64,000 nt of DNA from an uncultured Prevotella sp. Lineage in GTDB: Bacteria; Bacteroidota; Bacteroidia; Bacteroidales; Bacteroidaceae. The stretch covers positions 62,001 through 126,000 of the forward strand of contig CAMCBZ010000003.1 of the NCBI GenBank assembly GCA_945873145.1, in the 5' to 3' direction. The notes under the pieces were generated by a model that saw only the letters and a program-made list of their open reading frames with translations, did no database searches and was not told the origin of the DNA. Numbering within the stretch: the first letter of the stretch is position 1; every line of letters begins with the position of its first letter. Shown piece after piece: positions 1-8,614 of this stretch. The position numbers and the translations under genes were made by a program.

Positions 1-2152
1 AGTCGGTCGTGTAGTTGTATTCGTGTCCCGCCTCGTTTTGCTGTTCACCTGGAGAGACGAAGTCGATGGTGCGCTTGGCGAGTGCTTCAGCCTTTCGTTC
101 TGTCTCCGCCATGTCGCTCTGAGCATAGCCTTCTGGCGTCTGCTGATACCAGTAACACATATAGCGTGCGTGGTGGATCGTAGCAAACGGCTGCAGCATG
201 AGGCGAGTCCAGTGATAGCCTGTTACGCCCGGGCGGCTCACATCCAACGGGAAGCGGAGCGTGGACAGGTCGCCCTTGCCGACGCGGGAGAGTACTTCGC
301 TGCGCTCGCCGATGAGTAGCGGAGCCGTGGTGAGCGGCAGACTCTTGCCCACGGCGCCGGGTGCATGGTCCATGCGCCCTTCCCCGGCATATTCGTTTTT
401 CAACGCCTCATAGCTCAATCCTGTCGCGTCAGCGTCAGCCTTGTCGCTGGCGGTGGTCTTTGCGGCAAGCAAGACAGGACCATACTCAAAGGCTACATAG
501 TCCGGAAGGTTAGGACAGGGCACCACGCGCATTGCCATGGGTAAATCAACTTGTACCTTGTCTCCGGCTTTCCACTGACGGCGCAGCTTGACGTAGGAAG
601 CCTGTCCCACGGTTGTCTTGACCGCTTGCGGCTCACCATTGACGGTGATGCGATAGTCGGCTGTAGTCCACCAGGGATGGCGGATGGCCAGCGTGAACAT
701 GCCGTCGCGGTTGATGGTCAGCGTGGTCTGCTGGCTATAAGGATAAGAAGTCGTCTGTGTCAAGTCGAAGCGGCGGTCAGCGAGATGACTGGGAGTGAAG
801 AGATTGACATAGAGCACAGAGTCAGCGTCATGTGTGTAGACTAACTGCCCGTACTTACTGTGGTTCTCCATACCCGTGCCGACGCAGCACCACATGCCTT
901 TGTTCACCTGCGAATAGATGCGATAGCCTTGTGGACGTAGTGTGGTGAAATAGACATATCCGCCTGTCTTCGGATCTTGTGTGGAAAGGATATGGTTGAG
1001 CGTGGTATACTCATAGAAGTCGGCGTAGCGTGCGTCGTGCGTGCGGTCAGCGAGCATTTCCGAAAGTTTCAGCATGTTATTGGAGTTGCAGCTCTCGGGT
1101 CCGTCTGCTCTGTCGATATACCGGTTGCTGTTGGCTTTGGAGAGGAAGTGTTCCTCTACGCTGTTGCCGCCGATGCATGTCGTGCGGTAATTTGCCACAT
1201 CGGTCCAGAAGTTTTGTGCAGCCTTGGCATAGCGCTTGTCGGCAAGGCTCTCTTCGGCGATACGTTCGAAGCCGATATACTTTGGTACCTGCGTGTTGGC
1301 GTGCCGGTTGTCGAGAAACGTGGTGTTGAGCGTCTGCATACCGTCGACCATTGTCTGGTGTGAGAACGCCTTGGCCGCTTCGAGGTATTTCTTGTTGCCG
1401 AATATCGTGTAGGCATCGGCGAGAACTTCATTCATACCACCCTGCTCCGTGTTGAGGATGCTCTGCATCTGTGCGGTGCTGAGATGACTGATCAGCGCCA
1501 CGGCCCAGTCTGCCATCTTGCGATACATCTCTTTGGCTGTCTTGTTGCTTGTGTAGAGATAAGCATCACGCAGTCCTGCCATCACCTTATGCTCGCAGTA
1601 GAAGGGCACCCATCCGCGAACGGGATCGAAAGCCTTGGCGTTGCCCTGATAGAGTTCTCGCCACACCTCGTTGATCGGTTGTCCGCCGAGAAATCCTTTC
1701 ATACCCGTCTTGTCGTGCTGGTATACATCCTGGCAGTCTTTCAGAACACTGAGCATATAGTCGAGTCGCGACTTGAGCAAAGCGCGAGTCTGCTTGTCCT
1801 GGCAGGCGGCATAGGCCATGGCGAGGGCAGAGAGATAGTGCCCGCCCACATGACCTGACAAGTCAAAGCCGTTGCCGCCCCAGTTCTTGAAGTTAGGATG
1901 GAGCAGCAGCCAATTGGTATACCGGCCCGTGGTGAGTCCGGCTTGTCGGATGAATGGCGTGAGCAATCGGTCGGTATCGTAGTCGAGGAGCACACGGATG
2001 TTTAAGTCCATGGCCTGCTTCATGGGACTGTCGAGCAGCGTGACCTCGCTGAGGTTGAAATGATGGGGATAAAGTTGCTCCTGTGCCAAGCCTTTTGCAG
2101 GCGTAGCCGTCAGCATAGAGGCTGTGAGAGCGAACAGCAAAGAGTGTTTCAT
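1..2152 (-). CDS. GH127 beta-L-arabinofuranosidase (3' end outside window)
   Basis: About 717 codons are open from the ATG at 2152 to the window edge, so the C-terminus is missing. The N-terminus (MKHSLLFALTASMLTATPA) is a signal peptide, so the enzyme is exported. It has the GH127 (DUF1680) zinc-cysteine centre: a Glu-x-Cys motif (GPESCNS, around residues 351-355) and a Cys-Cys pair in MWCCVGTGMENHSKYG (around residue 422). In the characterised Bifidobacterium enzyme HypBA1 these positions are the Glu338/Cys340 and Cys417/Cys418 zinc ligands and nucleophile. The family removes beta-L-arabinofuranose from plant glycans or glycoproteins. Other members act on other sugars, so the substrate is inference. 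It is transcribed away from the repeat arrays at 2260-2518. Confidence 0.9.
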   Translation of the reverse strand, partial: MKHSLLFALTASMLTATPAKGLAQEQLYPHHFNLSEVTLLDSPMKQAMDLNIRVLLDYDTDRLLTPFIRQAGLTTGRYTNWLLLHPNFKNWGGNGFDLSGHVGGHYLSALAMAYAACQDKQTRALLKSRLDYMLSVLKDCQDVYQHDKTGMKGFLGGQPINEVWRELYQGNAKAFDPVRGWVPFYCEHKVMAGLRDAYLYTSNKTAKEMYRKMADWAVALISHLSTAQMQSILNTEQGGMNEVLADAYTIFGNKKYLEAAKAFSHQTMVDGMQTLNTTFLDNRHANTQVPKYIGFERIAEESLADKRYAKAAQNFWTDVANYRTTCIGGNSVEEHFLSKANSNRYIDRADGPESCNSNNMLKLSEMLADRTHDARYADFYEYTTLNHILSTQDPKTGGYVYFTTLRPQGYRIYSQVNKGMWCCVGTGMENHSKYGQLVYTHDADSVLYVNLFTPSHLADRRFDLTQTTSYPYSQQTTLTINRDGMFTLAIRHPWWTTADYRITVNGEPQAVKTTVGQASYVKLRRQWKAGDKVQVDLPMAMRVVPCPNLPDYVAFEYGPVLLAAKTTASDKADADATGLSYEALKNEYAGEGRMDHAPGAVGKSLPLTTAPLLIGERSEVLSRVGKGDLSTLRFPLDVSRPGVTGYHWTRLMLQPFATIHHARYMCYWYQQTPEGYAQSDMAETERKAEALAKRTIDFVSPGEQQNEAGHEYNYTTD

Positions 2153-2187
2153 GATTTGTCTTTAGTATATTGTTGTTTGGTCAGGTG

Positions 2188-2219
2188 CAAAGATAAGCGT
2201 TTGTTTTCATATTTGCAAG
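2188..2219 (-). promoter_or_regulatory. Bacteroidota-type promoter of the GH127 gene
   Basis: On the minus strand TATCTTTG (2195-2188) lies 20 bp downstream of CTTG (2219-2216), about 36 bp before the GH127 ATG. This matches the TTTG-N19-21-TAnnTTTG promoter of the phylum. Confidence 0.6.
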
Positions 2220-2259
2220 TTTCTGTTGTATTTTATGTTCCAACAGCAATGATGATGTT

Positions 2260-2390
2260 AGTTTCTGGCGCTTTGGTGTTAGTTTCTCGCTTTGAAACTG
2301 TTAGTTTCTCAGTGAGAGACTACGAGTTTCTAAGGCTGAGACTATCAGTTTCTCGCTTTGAAACTGTCAGTTTCGTGTAGTTTAACGCTT
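2260..2390 (+). repeat. 22-bp tandem repeat array with internal dyads (6 units)
   Basis: AGTTTC recurs at 2260, 2281, 2303, 2325, 2347 and 2369, a strict 22-bp period except for the first 21-bp step. Four units (2281, 2303, 2325, 2347) also carry GA(A/G)ACT 13 bp after the start (2294, 2316, 2338, 2360), giving a small stem AGTTTC-N7-GA(A/G)ACT in each. The A-to-G changes keep a G-U pair if the plus strand is transcribed. The units at 2281 and 2347 are nearly identical over 28 bp (one mismatch). The array lies between divergent genes. Confidence 0.85.
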
Positions 2391-2518
2391 TTGGTTGACT
2401 ACTTTGAGTCTTATTTTTAATGTTGGTTGACCTGGTTAAACATTACTCTTATATTTGGTTGATACGTCTGCGGCTTAATCATGCTCTTGGTTGGCACAGT
2501 CGCTACGTAAGCAAAAAG
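2391..2518 (+). repeat. 32-bp phased TTGGTTG(A/G) motif, four copies
   Basis: TTGGTTGA occurs at 2391, 2423 and 2455, and TTGGTTGG at 2487, exactly 32 bp apart each time. The remaining 24 bp of each unit is poorly conserved. The block begins at the base where the last 22-bp unit ends. Spacing of about three helical turns would suit cooperative protein binding, but that is inference. Confidence 0.7.
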
Positions 2519-2571
2519 TGTCTCATGTCGATTGTTTGGTAGAGTGAATAGAAAATTAAGCCACGGCTTTA

Positions 2572-2603
2572 TTTTCGTATTCCACTCGTTTTCACTATCT
2601 TTG
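2572..2603 (+). promoter_or_regulatory. Promoter of the AAA-ATPase/nuclease gene
   Basis: TATCTTTG (2596-2603) lies 20 bp after TTTT (2572-2575) and 25 bp before the ATG at 2629. Confidence 0.55.
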
Positions 2604-2628
2604 CAAGTAGAAACAAAAGACAGTCACT

Positions 2629-4365
2629 ATGAGCGCAGATTACAAGCTTGTACCTTACGGCATCTCCGATTTTGAGCAGGTAAGGAAGGAAAATAAATAT
2701 TTGGTTGATAAGACCATGTATTTCGAGAAGATGGAGAGGGCGGGCAACTTCCTTTTTCTGGTTCGTCCGCGCCGCTTCGGCAAGAGCCTCTTCCTGGATA
2801 TGCTTGAGTCGTATTACGACATTGATCAAAAGGACAATTTCCAAGAGTTGTTCAAGGGACTGTATGTGGCTGATCACCCTACCAAGGAGCAAGGAGAGTT
2901 TCTTGTGTTGCATCTCGACTTCTCTATGGTTGGCAGTGACTTGGAGAATCTATACGAAAACTTTAGTCGGTATCTGAGTCAGCGCTGCCTGTTGTTTGCT
3001 AAGAAATATGCTGCATATTATCCCGAAGGATTTGTGGAAGATATGCAAAGGGAGAAAACAGGAATGGGTATGCTCAACTTGATTCATGGTTATTCTCATG
3101 AATTGAAACTCAAGCTCTACCTCATCGTTGATGAATACGACAACTTCACCAACAACGTACTCAACATTAAAGGTCAAAAGGCTTATCATGAGCTCACCCA
3201 TGGCACCGGTTTCTACCGTGACATCTTCAAACTTTTCAAACCGACATTTGCGCGCATCATCATGCTCGGTGTCTCGCCGATTACACTTGATGATCTTACG
3301 AGTGGATATAATATCGCGCTCAACATGACCATGGATTCGCGCTTCAACCAGATGCTTGGCTTCTCTGAAGAAGAGGTGCGGAAGATGATCCGCTATTATA
3401 AAGAGGTAGGAGCTATCGGTGAGGACAAGACTGAGGACGACATCATTGCCGACATGAAACCGTGGTATGACAACTATTGTTTCGCCAAGGACAGTTTCGG
3501 CGTTGAGCCCAGCATGTTCAACTGTGACATGGTTTGCTACTATATGAGCACCCTTATTGATAAAGGTAAGCGTCCCGAAGAACTTATCGATCCCAACACG
3601 ATGACGGACTACGGCAAGATGAAGCGGCTCATCGAGATTGACCAAATGGATAACAAGCGGCTCAACATCATCCACGGCATCGCAGAGAATGGTTTCTTAT
3701 ATGCTCATCTCGTGTCGCATTTCCCGGCTGAACGTATCTTGGAATTCAGCAACTTTGTCAGTCTGCTTTACTATTATGGCATGCTGACCATCGGTGGCGT
3801 GCGTGGCGCAAGCTTGAAGCTGATCATCCCGAACAATAATGTGCGCATGCAATACTATCAGTATTTGTTGGATGAGTATCAAACGATCAACGACTTGCCA
3901 ATTCCTGACTTGCAAACGGCCTATGACGGCGCAGCCCTCGACGGTGACTGGCGCCCACTGATAGAATTTATCTGCAAGGCTTATCACGATACCACTGCCG
4001 TGCGCCAGCTGATTGAAGGTGAGCGCAACCTGCAAGGCTTTATGAATGCTTACCTCACGCTGACTAACTACTATCAGGTGGCACCCGAGATGGAATTCTC
4101 TCACGGCTACTGCGATTTCTTTCTGCTGCCCAACTACCTCACCTATCCGATGGTAGCTCACAGCTACATCCTGGAACTGAAATACTTAAAGACCGACGCT
4201 ACTGAGGCGGAGGCTGAGAAGCAATGGACGGAAGCAGTAGAGCAGATCAAGACCTACGCGGCTGACAAGAAGTTGCAGAGCATGCTCCACGGCTCCACAC
4301 TCCATCCGATCGTAATACAGATCAAAGGCTACGACCTCGTGAAGTATGAGGAAATATCCAGTTGA
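2629..4365 (+). CDS. AAA-ATPase-like / PD-(D/E)XK nuclease superfamily protein
   Basis: A 578-residue protein of the family common in Bacteroidota (AAA-ATPase_like domain followed by a PDDEXK_9-type C-terminal domain). The N-terminus has the usual SDFEQVRKENKYLVDKT lead-in and the Walker A-like motif RPRRFGKSLFLDML (about residues 46-59). LYLIVDEYD (about 164-172) is a Walker B candidate. The C-terminus has YILELKYLK (about 527-535), matching the ExK part of a PD-(D/E)XK site. No biochemical role is settled for the family; nuclease or mobile-element-related functions have been suggested. It has its own promoter and sits next to an unusual repeat array. Codon use is like its neighbours. Confidence 0.85.
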   Translation: MSADYKLVPYGISDFEQVRKENKYLVDKTMYFEKMERAGNFLFLVRPRRFGKSLFLDMLESYYDIDQKDNFQELFKGLYVADHPTKEQGEFLVLHLDFSMVGSDLENLYENFSRYLSQRCLLFAKKYAAYYPEGFVEDMQREKTGMGMLNLIHGYSHELKLKLYLIVDEYDNFTNNVLNIKGQKAYHELTHGTGFYRDIFKLFKPTFARIIMLGVSPITLDDLTSGYNIALNMTMDSRFNQMLGFSEEEVRKMIRYYKEVGAIGEDKTEDDIIADMKPWYDNYCFAKDSFGVEPSMFNCDMVCYYMSTLIDKGKRPEELIDPNTMTDYGKMKRLIEIDQMDNKRLNIIHGIAENGFLYAHLVSHFPAERILEFSNFVSLLYYYGMLTIGGVRGASLKLIIPNNNVRMQYYQYLLDEYQTINDLPIPDLQTAYDGAALDGDWRPLIEFICKAYHDTTAVRQLIEGERNLQGFMNAYLTLTNYYQVAPEMEFSHGYCDFFLLPNYLTYPMVAHSYILELKYLKTDATEAEAEKQWTEAVEQIKTYAADKKLQSMLHGSTLHPIVIQIKGYDLVKYEEISS

Positions 4366-4394
4366 TATTGACTTTAATATACAATACTGTGGTT

Positions 4395-6737
4395 ATGAAA
4401 AAAGCTATTCTCATCTTAATGACTCTATTTACTATGACAAGTTGCCATCATCAAATGACCGTTGACCAGCAGGTGGATGCCCTCTACGAGAAGATGTCTC
4501 AGAAGGAGCGCATCGCACAACTGCGCAGTACCTATATGGATGACCTCTTCGATGCGGATGGGCATCTTGACACCAATAAGTGCCACAGACTTATTCCTGA
4601 TGGAATAGGCCATTTCTCACAGTATGCCAGTCAGGCTCCGATGGATCCCAATGTGCTGCGCGACCGTGTTGCTGCCGTACAAGACTGGCTGATCCACAAC
4701 ACACCCAACGGTGTTCCCGCCCTATTTCATGAGGAAGTGCTCTCGGGAATCAACACGTGTGGTGCCACCATATATCCCCAACAGATCGGACAAGCCTGCT
4801 CGTTCAATCCAGAACTGGCAGAGAAGAAAACCCTGCAGACGGGAACCGCACTGCGCAAGATGGGTGGAGTGCTCTCGCTCTCACCCATGGTCGACGTGTG
4901 CCGTACGCCGAGCTTCAACCGTTTGGAGGAGTCCTATGGCGAGGACGGCTATCTATCGGCTGTGATGGGTACAGCCTTTGTGCGTGGGTTGCAGCACGGC
5001 GGACTGAACAAAGGCGTCGGCGCCTGCTCGAAACACTACCTTGGCTATGGCGGTGGAGGCGATGCCGACGAGAAAGAGCTGATGGAAGAGATACTCCTGC
5101 CTCACGAGACGATGATACGTCTGGCAGGCAGCAAAGCGCTCATGCCCGGCTATCATGCTGTGCATGGCACAAACTGTGTGGCCAATCACGAGATACTCAC
5201 CGACATCCTGCGGGGCTATCTCGGCTTCGACGGCATGGTGGTGAGTGACTATACGGCTATCGATCAGATACCCGGGCTCGAAACCCCAACAGAGAAAGCG
5301 GCAGCGGCCATCAATGCCGGTAATGATGTCGACTTCCCTTACGGAGCCAACTATCAACATCTGCAGGAAGGACTCGACAGGGGACTCGTCAAGCCTAAGG
5401 CTTTTGAGCGCGCTGTGAAAGACGTGCTGAGATATAAGGTGCGGGCCGGACTGCTCTCCCGTACACCTTATTTATATAGTAACGAGAAAATTGTGCTCGA
5501 CAGTCCCGAAGAGCGACAGACAGCATACGATATTGCTGCGCAGTCGGTGGTGTTGCTGAAAAACAGTGGTGTGCTTCCGCTGAGCGGCAAGCAGCGGGTC
5601 TTTGTGACCGGACCCAACGCCAACAGCATGTGGGCGATGTGCGGTGATTACTCTTTTCCCTCGATGACCTATTTTTGGAAGATGAATGACAAGGATCTCG
5701 ACCATCCCCATGTGGTAGGTCTGTGGGAAGGAATGCGTGACCGTCGTCCCGCTGACATCGAACTGTCGTATTCGCGAGGCTGTTACTGGACGGAGAAGAT
5801 TGAAACCAAGCTCAGCCACGGCGGCGACGAACGGGCATGGGACTATAAGATGCTGCATCGTAAAGTAGATGCAGGTGAGAAAGCCGACAGTGCCGAGGCC
5901 TTGCGCATGGCGCGTTCTGCCGACGTCATCATTGCAGCTATGGGCGAGAACGTGATGCTCTGCGGTGAGAACCGTGACCGCCAAGGTCTGAGCCTGCCGG
6001 GGAAGCAGGAACAGTATGTAGAGCAGTTGCTGGCAACGGGTAAGCCAGTAATACTCGTGCTCTTCGGTGGTCGAGCTCAGGTCATCGCTCGATTGGCAGA
6101 CCGTTGTGCCGCCATCTTGCAGGCATGGTATCCCGGTGAGGAGGGTGGACACGCTGTGGCTGACATCCTCTACGGCAAAGTGTCGCCGTCGGGTAAGCTC
6201 TCGGTCAGCTATCCTAAGGAGGAACTCAACGTGCCGATCTGCTACAACCGATCCACAGCGCACGACAGTAGGGTAGAGTGGCCCTTTGGCTACGGACAGA
6301 GCTATACCAGTTTTGCTTACAGCAATCTGGAAATGACAGATGAGGCCAAGACCGATGAAGACAGCTTCACATTGCGTTTCCGCGTGACCAATACGGGTCA
6401 GCGTGACGGTGACGAGATTGCCCAACTCTATCTCTCTCCGGCAGACGACAAACTGCCGGTACGCCCGATACAGTTGCAGGGCTTTGCAAGAGTTTCACTG
6501 AAAGCGGGTGAGACCAAGACGGTGACGATGAAAGTATATACTGAACAGCTTGGCTACTACAGCCATGAACAGCAAAGACAATGGAATGTCGTACCCGGCA
6601 ATTTCGTGCTGAAAGTGGCTGCATCGTCACAAGATATCCGGTTGCAGCATCCTTTGGCACTCAAGGGTAAAACGGTCGTCAAGCCGCTTCGGGATCACTA
6701 TTTCTCTGAGGCTCTGGTTCAAGGAGAAAAGAAGTAG
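4395..6737 (+). CDS. GH3 glycoside hydrolase, lipoprotein (beta-glucosidase/xylosidase type)
   Basis: The ATG at 4395 gives 780 residues beginning MKKAILILMTLFTMTSC, a lipoprotein signal peptide with the lipobox Cys at residue 17. An in-frame TTG at 4362 overlaps the previous stop and would spoil the signal, so 4395 is preferred. Domains in order: GH3 N-terminal TIM barrel with the nucleophile in GMVVSDYTAID (Asp, about residue 285), GH3 C-terminal sandwich (QSVVLLKNSGVLPL), and an Fn3-like C-terminal domain (EWPFGYGQSYTSFAYSNLEM). The family hydrolyses terminal beta-linked glucose, xylose or alpha-L-arabinofuranose; the sugar cannot be told here. Predicted membrane-anchored, periplasmic or surface. 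The peptidase gene follows after 37 bp and may be co-transcribed. Confidence 0.88.
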   Translation: MKKAILILMTLFTMTSCHHQMTVDQQVDALYEKMSQKERIAQLRSTYMDDLFDADGHLDTNKCHRLIPDGIGHFSQYASQAPMDPNVLRDRVAAVQDWLIHNTPNGVPALFHEEVLSGINTCGATIYPQQIGQACSFNPELAEKKTLQTGTALRKMGGVLSLSPMVDVCRTPSFNRLEESYGEDGYLSAVMGTAFVRGLQHGGLNKGVGACSKHYLGYGGGGDADEKELMEEILLPHETMIRLAGSKALMPGYHAVHGTNCVANHEILTDILRGYLGFDGMVVSDYTAIDQIPGLETPTEKAAAAINAGNDVDFPYGANYQHLQEGLDRGLVKPKAFERAVKDVLRYKVRAGLLSRTPYLYSNEKIVLDSPEERQTAYDIAAQSVVLLKNSGVLPLSGKQRVFVTGPNANSMWAMCGDYSFPSMTYFWKMNDKDLDHPHVVGLWEGMRDRRPADIELSYSRGCYWTEKIETKLSHGGDERAWDYKMLHRKVDAGEKADSAEALRMARSADVIIAAMGENVMLCGENRDRQGLSLPGKQEQYVEQLLATGKPVILVLFGGRAQVIARLADRCAAILQAWYPGEEGGHAVADILYGKVSPSGKLSVSYPKEELNVPICYNRSTAHDSRVEWPFGYGQSYTSFAYSNLEMTDEAKTDEDSFTLRFRVTNTGQRDGDEIAQLYLSPADDKLPVRPIQLQGFARVSLKAGETKTVTMKVYTEQLGYYSHEQQRQWNVVPGNFVLKVAASSQDIRLQHPLALKGKTVVKPLRDHYFSEALVQGEKK

Positions 6738-6774
6738 GGATGGACCAAGTTACATGTTGGATCAACAATATTAA

Positions 6775-7668
6775 ATGGGTAAAATGAAAATAGAGACAGG
6801 TTACATGCCCTTCAAGGGCTTTAAGACGTTCTATCGCGTCGTAGGAGAGATGACCGATCGTGCACCGCTGGTGCTTTTGCACGGCGGACCAGGCTCCACA
6901 CACAACTATTTCGAGGTGTTGGATCCTTTGGCTGAGCTGACTCACCGACAGATCGTCTTCTACGATCAGATCGGATGTGGTGAGAGTTATGTCGAGGGAC
7001 ACCCGGAGTTGTGGACGCTCGACACGTGGATGGAAGAACTCTCGTGCTTGCTGGATTATCTCCATATCTCCGACTTCCATCTTCTTGGACAATCGTGGGG
7101 TGGCATGCTGGCCATCGCCTACGCCATCGAGAAGAAACCGCAAGGACTGCGTTCGCTGATTCTCTCCAGCACGCTGCCGCAGAGTCAGCTGTGGGGCAAG
7201 GAGCAACATCGGCTGATCACGTTCATGAGTGAGGAAGACCAGAAGGCTATCGCAGAGGCTGAGCGCACCGGTAACTTCCAGTCACCGGCATATCTCAAAG
7301 CCAATGACCACTACGTGGCGCGCCATGAGTTCGTCATCGGGCCTGACACACCGGAGTGTATGAGCCGCAAGAAGCGCTTTGGCAATGAGGCTTATCTCGT
7401 GGCCTGGGGACCGAACGAATACAATCCGACCGGAACACTGAAGGACTTCAACTTTACCGACCGCCTCTGTGAGATCTCCTGTCCGACACTCGTCGTCAGC
7501 GGTACCAACGACCTCTGTACACCCTATATCGCCAAAACTATGTTCGACAGAATACCAAATGCCAAATGGGAACTCTTCTATGGAGCACGCCATATGGTGT
7601 TTACGGAGCAGACGGACAAGTATCTCAAGATGATGACCGCCTGGCTGCAAGACAGAGTAACAGAGTAA
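6775..7668 (+). CDS. pip: Proline iminopeptidase-like alpha/beta hydrolase
   Basis: A 297-residue serine peptidase of the S33 family that removes N-terminal proline from peptides. Visible: the oxyanion-hole motif LLHGGPGSTHNYF (about residues 34-46), the nucleophile elbow LLGQSWGGML (Ser about 107), the acid in SGTNDLCTP and the histidine in YGARHMVF near the C-terminus. No signal peptide, so cytoplasmic. A second ATG at 6784 (MKIETGYMPF) is equally plausible as the start. The last codons (about 7651-7665) belong to a repeat family that continues past the stop as GACATAGTAA units, so the C-terminal tail looks shaped by repeat expansion. Confidence 0.85.
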   Translation: MGKMKIETGYMPFKGFKTFYRVVGEMTDRAPLVLLHGGPGSTHNYFEVLDPLAELTHRQIVFYDQIGCGESYVEGHPELWTLDTWMEELSCLLDYLHISDFHLLGQSWGGMLAIAYAIEKKPQGLRSLILSSTLPQSQLWGKEQHRLITFMSEEDQKAIAEAERTGNFQSPAYLKANDHYVARHEFVIGPDTPECMSRKKRFGNEAYLVAWGPNEYNPTGTLKDFNFTDRLCEISCPTLVVSGTNDLCTPYIAKTMFDRIPNAKWELFYGARHMVFTEQTDKYLKMMTAWLQDRVTE

Positions 7669-7772
7669 AAGACATAGTAATAGAGAAAACAGATTTAAAA
7701 AGACATAGTAACAGAGAAACAGATTTAAAAAGACATAGTAACAGATTAAACAAGACATAGTAACAGATTAAA
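7651..7772 (+). repeat. GACATAGTAACAGA-type repeat cluster
   Basis: GACA(T/G)AGTAA followed by (C/T)AGA occurs at 7651, 7671, 7702, 7732 and 7754 (spacings 20, 31, 30, 22), often followed by AGATT(T/A)AA. The first copy lies inside the iminopeptidase reading frame just before its stop. A diverged copy (GACATAATAACAGA) stands alone at 7945 in the leader of the next gene. Confidence 0.8.
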
Positions 7773-7787
7773 CAAACGCAATAAGGC

Positions 7788-7816
7788 AGGGCATCAGAGG
7801 CAATAGATGATGCCCT
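7788..7816 (+). terminator. Stem-loop after the iminopeptidase gene
   Basis: AGGGCATCA (7788-7796) pairs perfectly with TGATGCCCT (7808-7816) over a 11-nt loop. There is no T-run after it, so it may be a 3'-end stabiliser rather than an intrinsic terminator. Confidence 0.5.
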
Positions 7817-7883
7817 GTGATGTGTCGAACATGTTACAGAGCAAGGAGAAAAATGACACTGGAAAGAAAAAAGTGCATAAAGT

Positions 7884-7915
7884 TTTGGAAAGAACAAATC
7901 TTTTCTTTACCTTTG
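7884..7915 (+). promoter_or_regulatory. Promoter of the DUF3467 gene
   Basis: TTTG (7884-7887), 20 bp, then TACCTTTG (7908-7915): a consensus-quality promoter. It leaves a leader of about 80 nt that contains a diverged copy of the upstream repeat at 7945. Confidence 0.75.
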
Positions 7916-7999
7916 CAGTGTTATACCATGTTCTTACGAACTAAGACATAATAACAGAAACATAAATATATAGTAACCTTTAATTTAGCTTATTGAATT

Positions 8000-8326
8000 A
8001 TGGCAGAAGAAAACAAACAACAGCCACAAGAGGTAAAAATTGAGCTCAAGCCGGAAGTGGCACAGGGCGAATACTCCAACCTTGCTATGATTAACCATTC
8101 CAGCAGCGAGTTTATCATCGACTTCGCTCACATGCTTCCCATCGCTCCTCCTCAGATTTTCAGTCGTGTGATCATGGCTCCCGAGCACGCTAAGCGTCTG
8201 CTCTTCGCACTTCAGGAGAATCTCGTCCGCTACGAGAAAGAGTTTGGAGAAATCAAATTGCCTCAGGCTCCTCAGCCTGCTGACGAGGGTCGCACCATCG
8301 CTCCCTTCGGCACAGGTAAAGCATAA
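8000..8326 (+). CDS. DUF3467 domain-containing protein
   Basis: A 108-residue acidic protein without signal peptide or membrane segment. The core YSNLAMINHSSSEFIIDFA...PQIFSRVIMAPEHAKRLLFALQENLVRYE is the DUF3467 signature. The domain is widespread in bacteria and of unknown function. It has its own strong promoter and its own terminator (8349-8382), so it is probably separate from the ribosomal operon that starts about 290 bp downstream. The tail RTIAPFGTGKA looks disordered. Confidence 0.85.
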   Translation: MAEENKQQPQEVKIELKPEVAQGEYSNLAMINHSSSEFIIDFAHMLPIAPPQIFSRVIMAPEHAKRLLFALQENLVRYEKEFGEIKLPQAPQPADEGRTIAPFGTGKA

Positions 8327-8348
8327 TATTCAGCCGTTGGCTCATCGT

Positions 8349-8382
8349 CTCTCCTCGAGCAATCGGGGAGAGCTTTTTGTTT
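8349..8382 (+). terminator. Intrinsic terminator after the DUF3467 gene
   Basis: CTCTCC (8349-8354) pairs with GGAGAG (8367-8372) and is followed by CTTTTTGTTT. Confidence 0.7.
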
Positions 8383-8473
8383 CTGATAGCGTTGTGGAAA
8401 CGTTGGATGCGCTATCAGTTGTTATTAAATAATCTTAAATTTGCTTTTCGCCTCACTTTTTGTTTTATATATA

Positions 8474-8505
8474 TTAGGTAGTTTGACGCTTTATTTGTAC
8501 CTTTG
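8474..8505 (+). promoter_or_regulatory. Promoter of the ribosomal protein super-operon
   Basis: TACCTTTG (8498-8505) lies 20 bp after TTAG (8474-8477). A TTTG at 8482-8485 is too close to be the usual -33. This leaves a leader of roughly 105 nt before rpsL. The leader contains the short palindrome CCCGTAACGGG (8508-8518). Confidence 0.65.
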
Positions 8506-8614
8506 CACCCCGTAACGGGTTAATTGTATTCGTGTTGTAATATCCCGAGATACACTAATCCGGTAATGCGTTGATTTAGAAGAAAATAAATATATAAAAT
8601 TAAAAAGTAAAATT

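Noticed and set aside
2260..2518. Possible CRISPR array
   Set aside because: Units of 22 and 32 bp abut with no spacers of uniform length and unique sequence between identical repeats; heads of only 6-8 bp are conserved and no cas genes are near.
4362..4394. TTG start for the GH3 gene overlapping the preceding stop
   Set aside because: The ATG at 4395 gives a proper lipoprotein signal peptide; the longer N-terminus would bury it.
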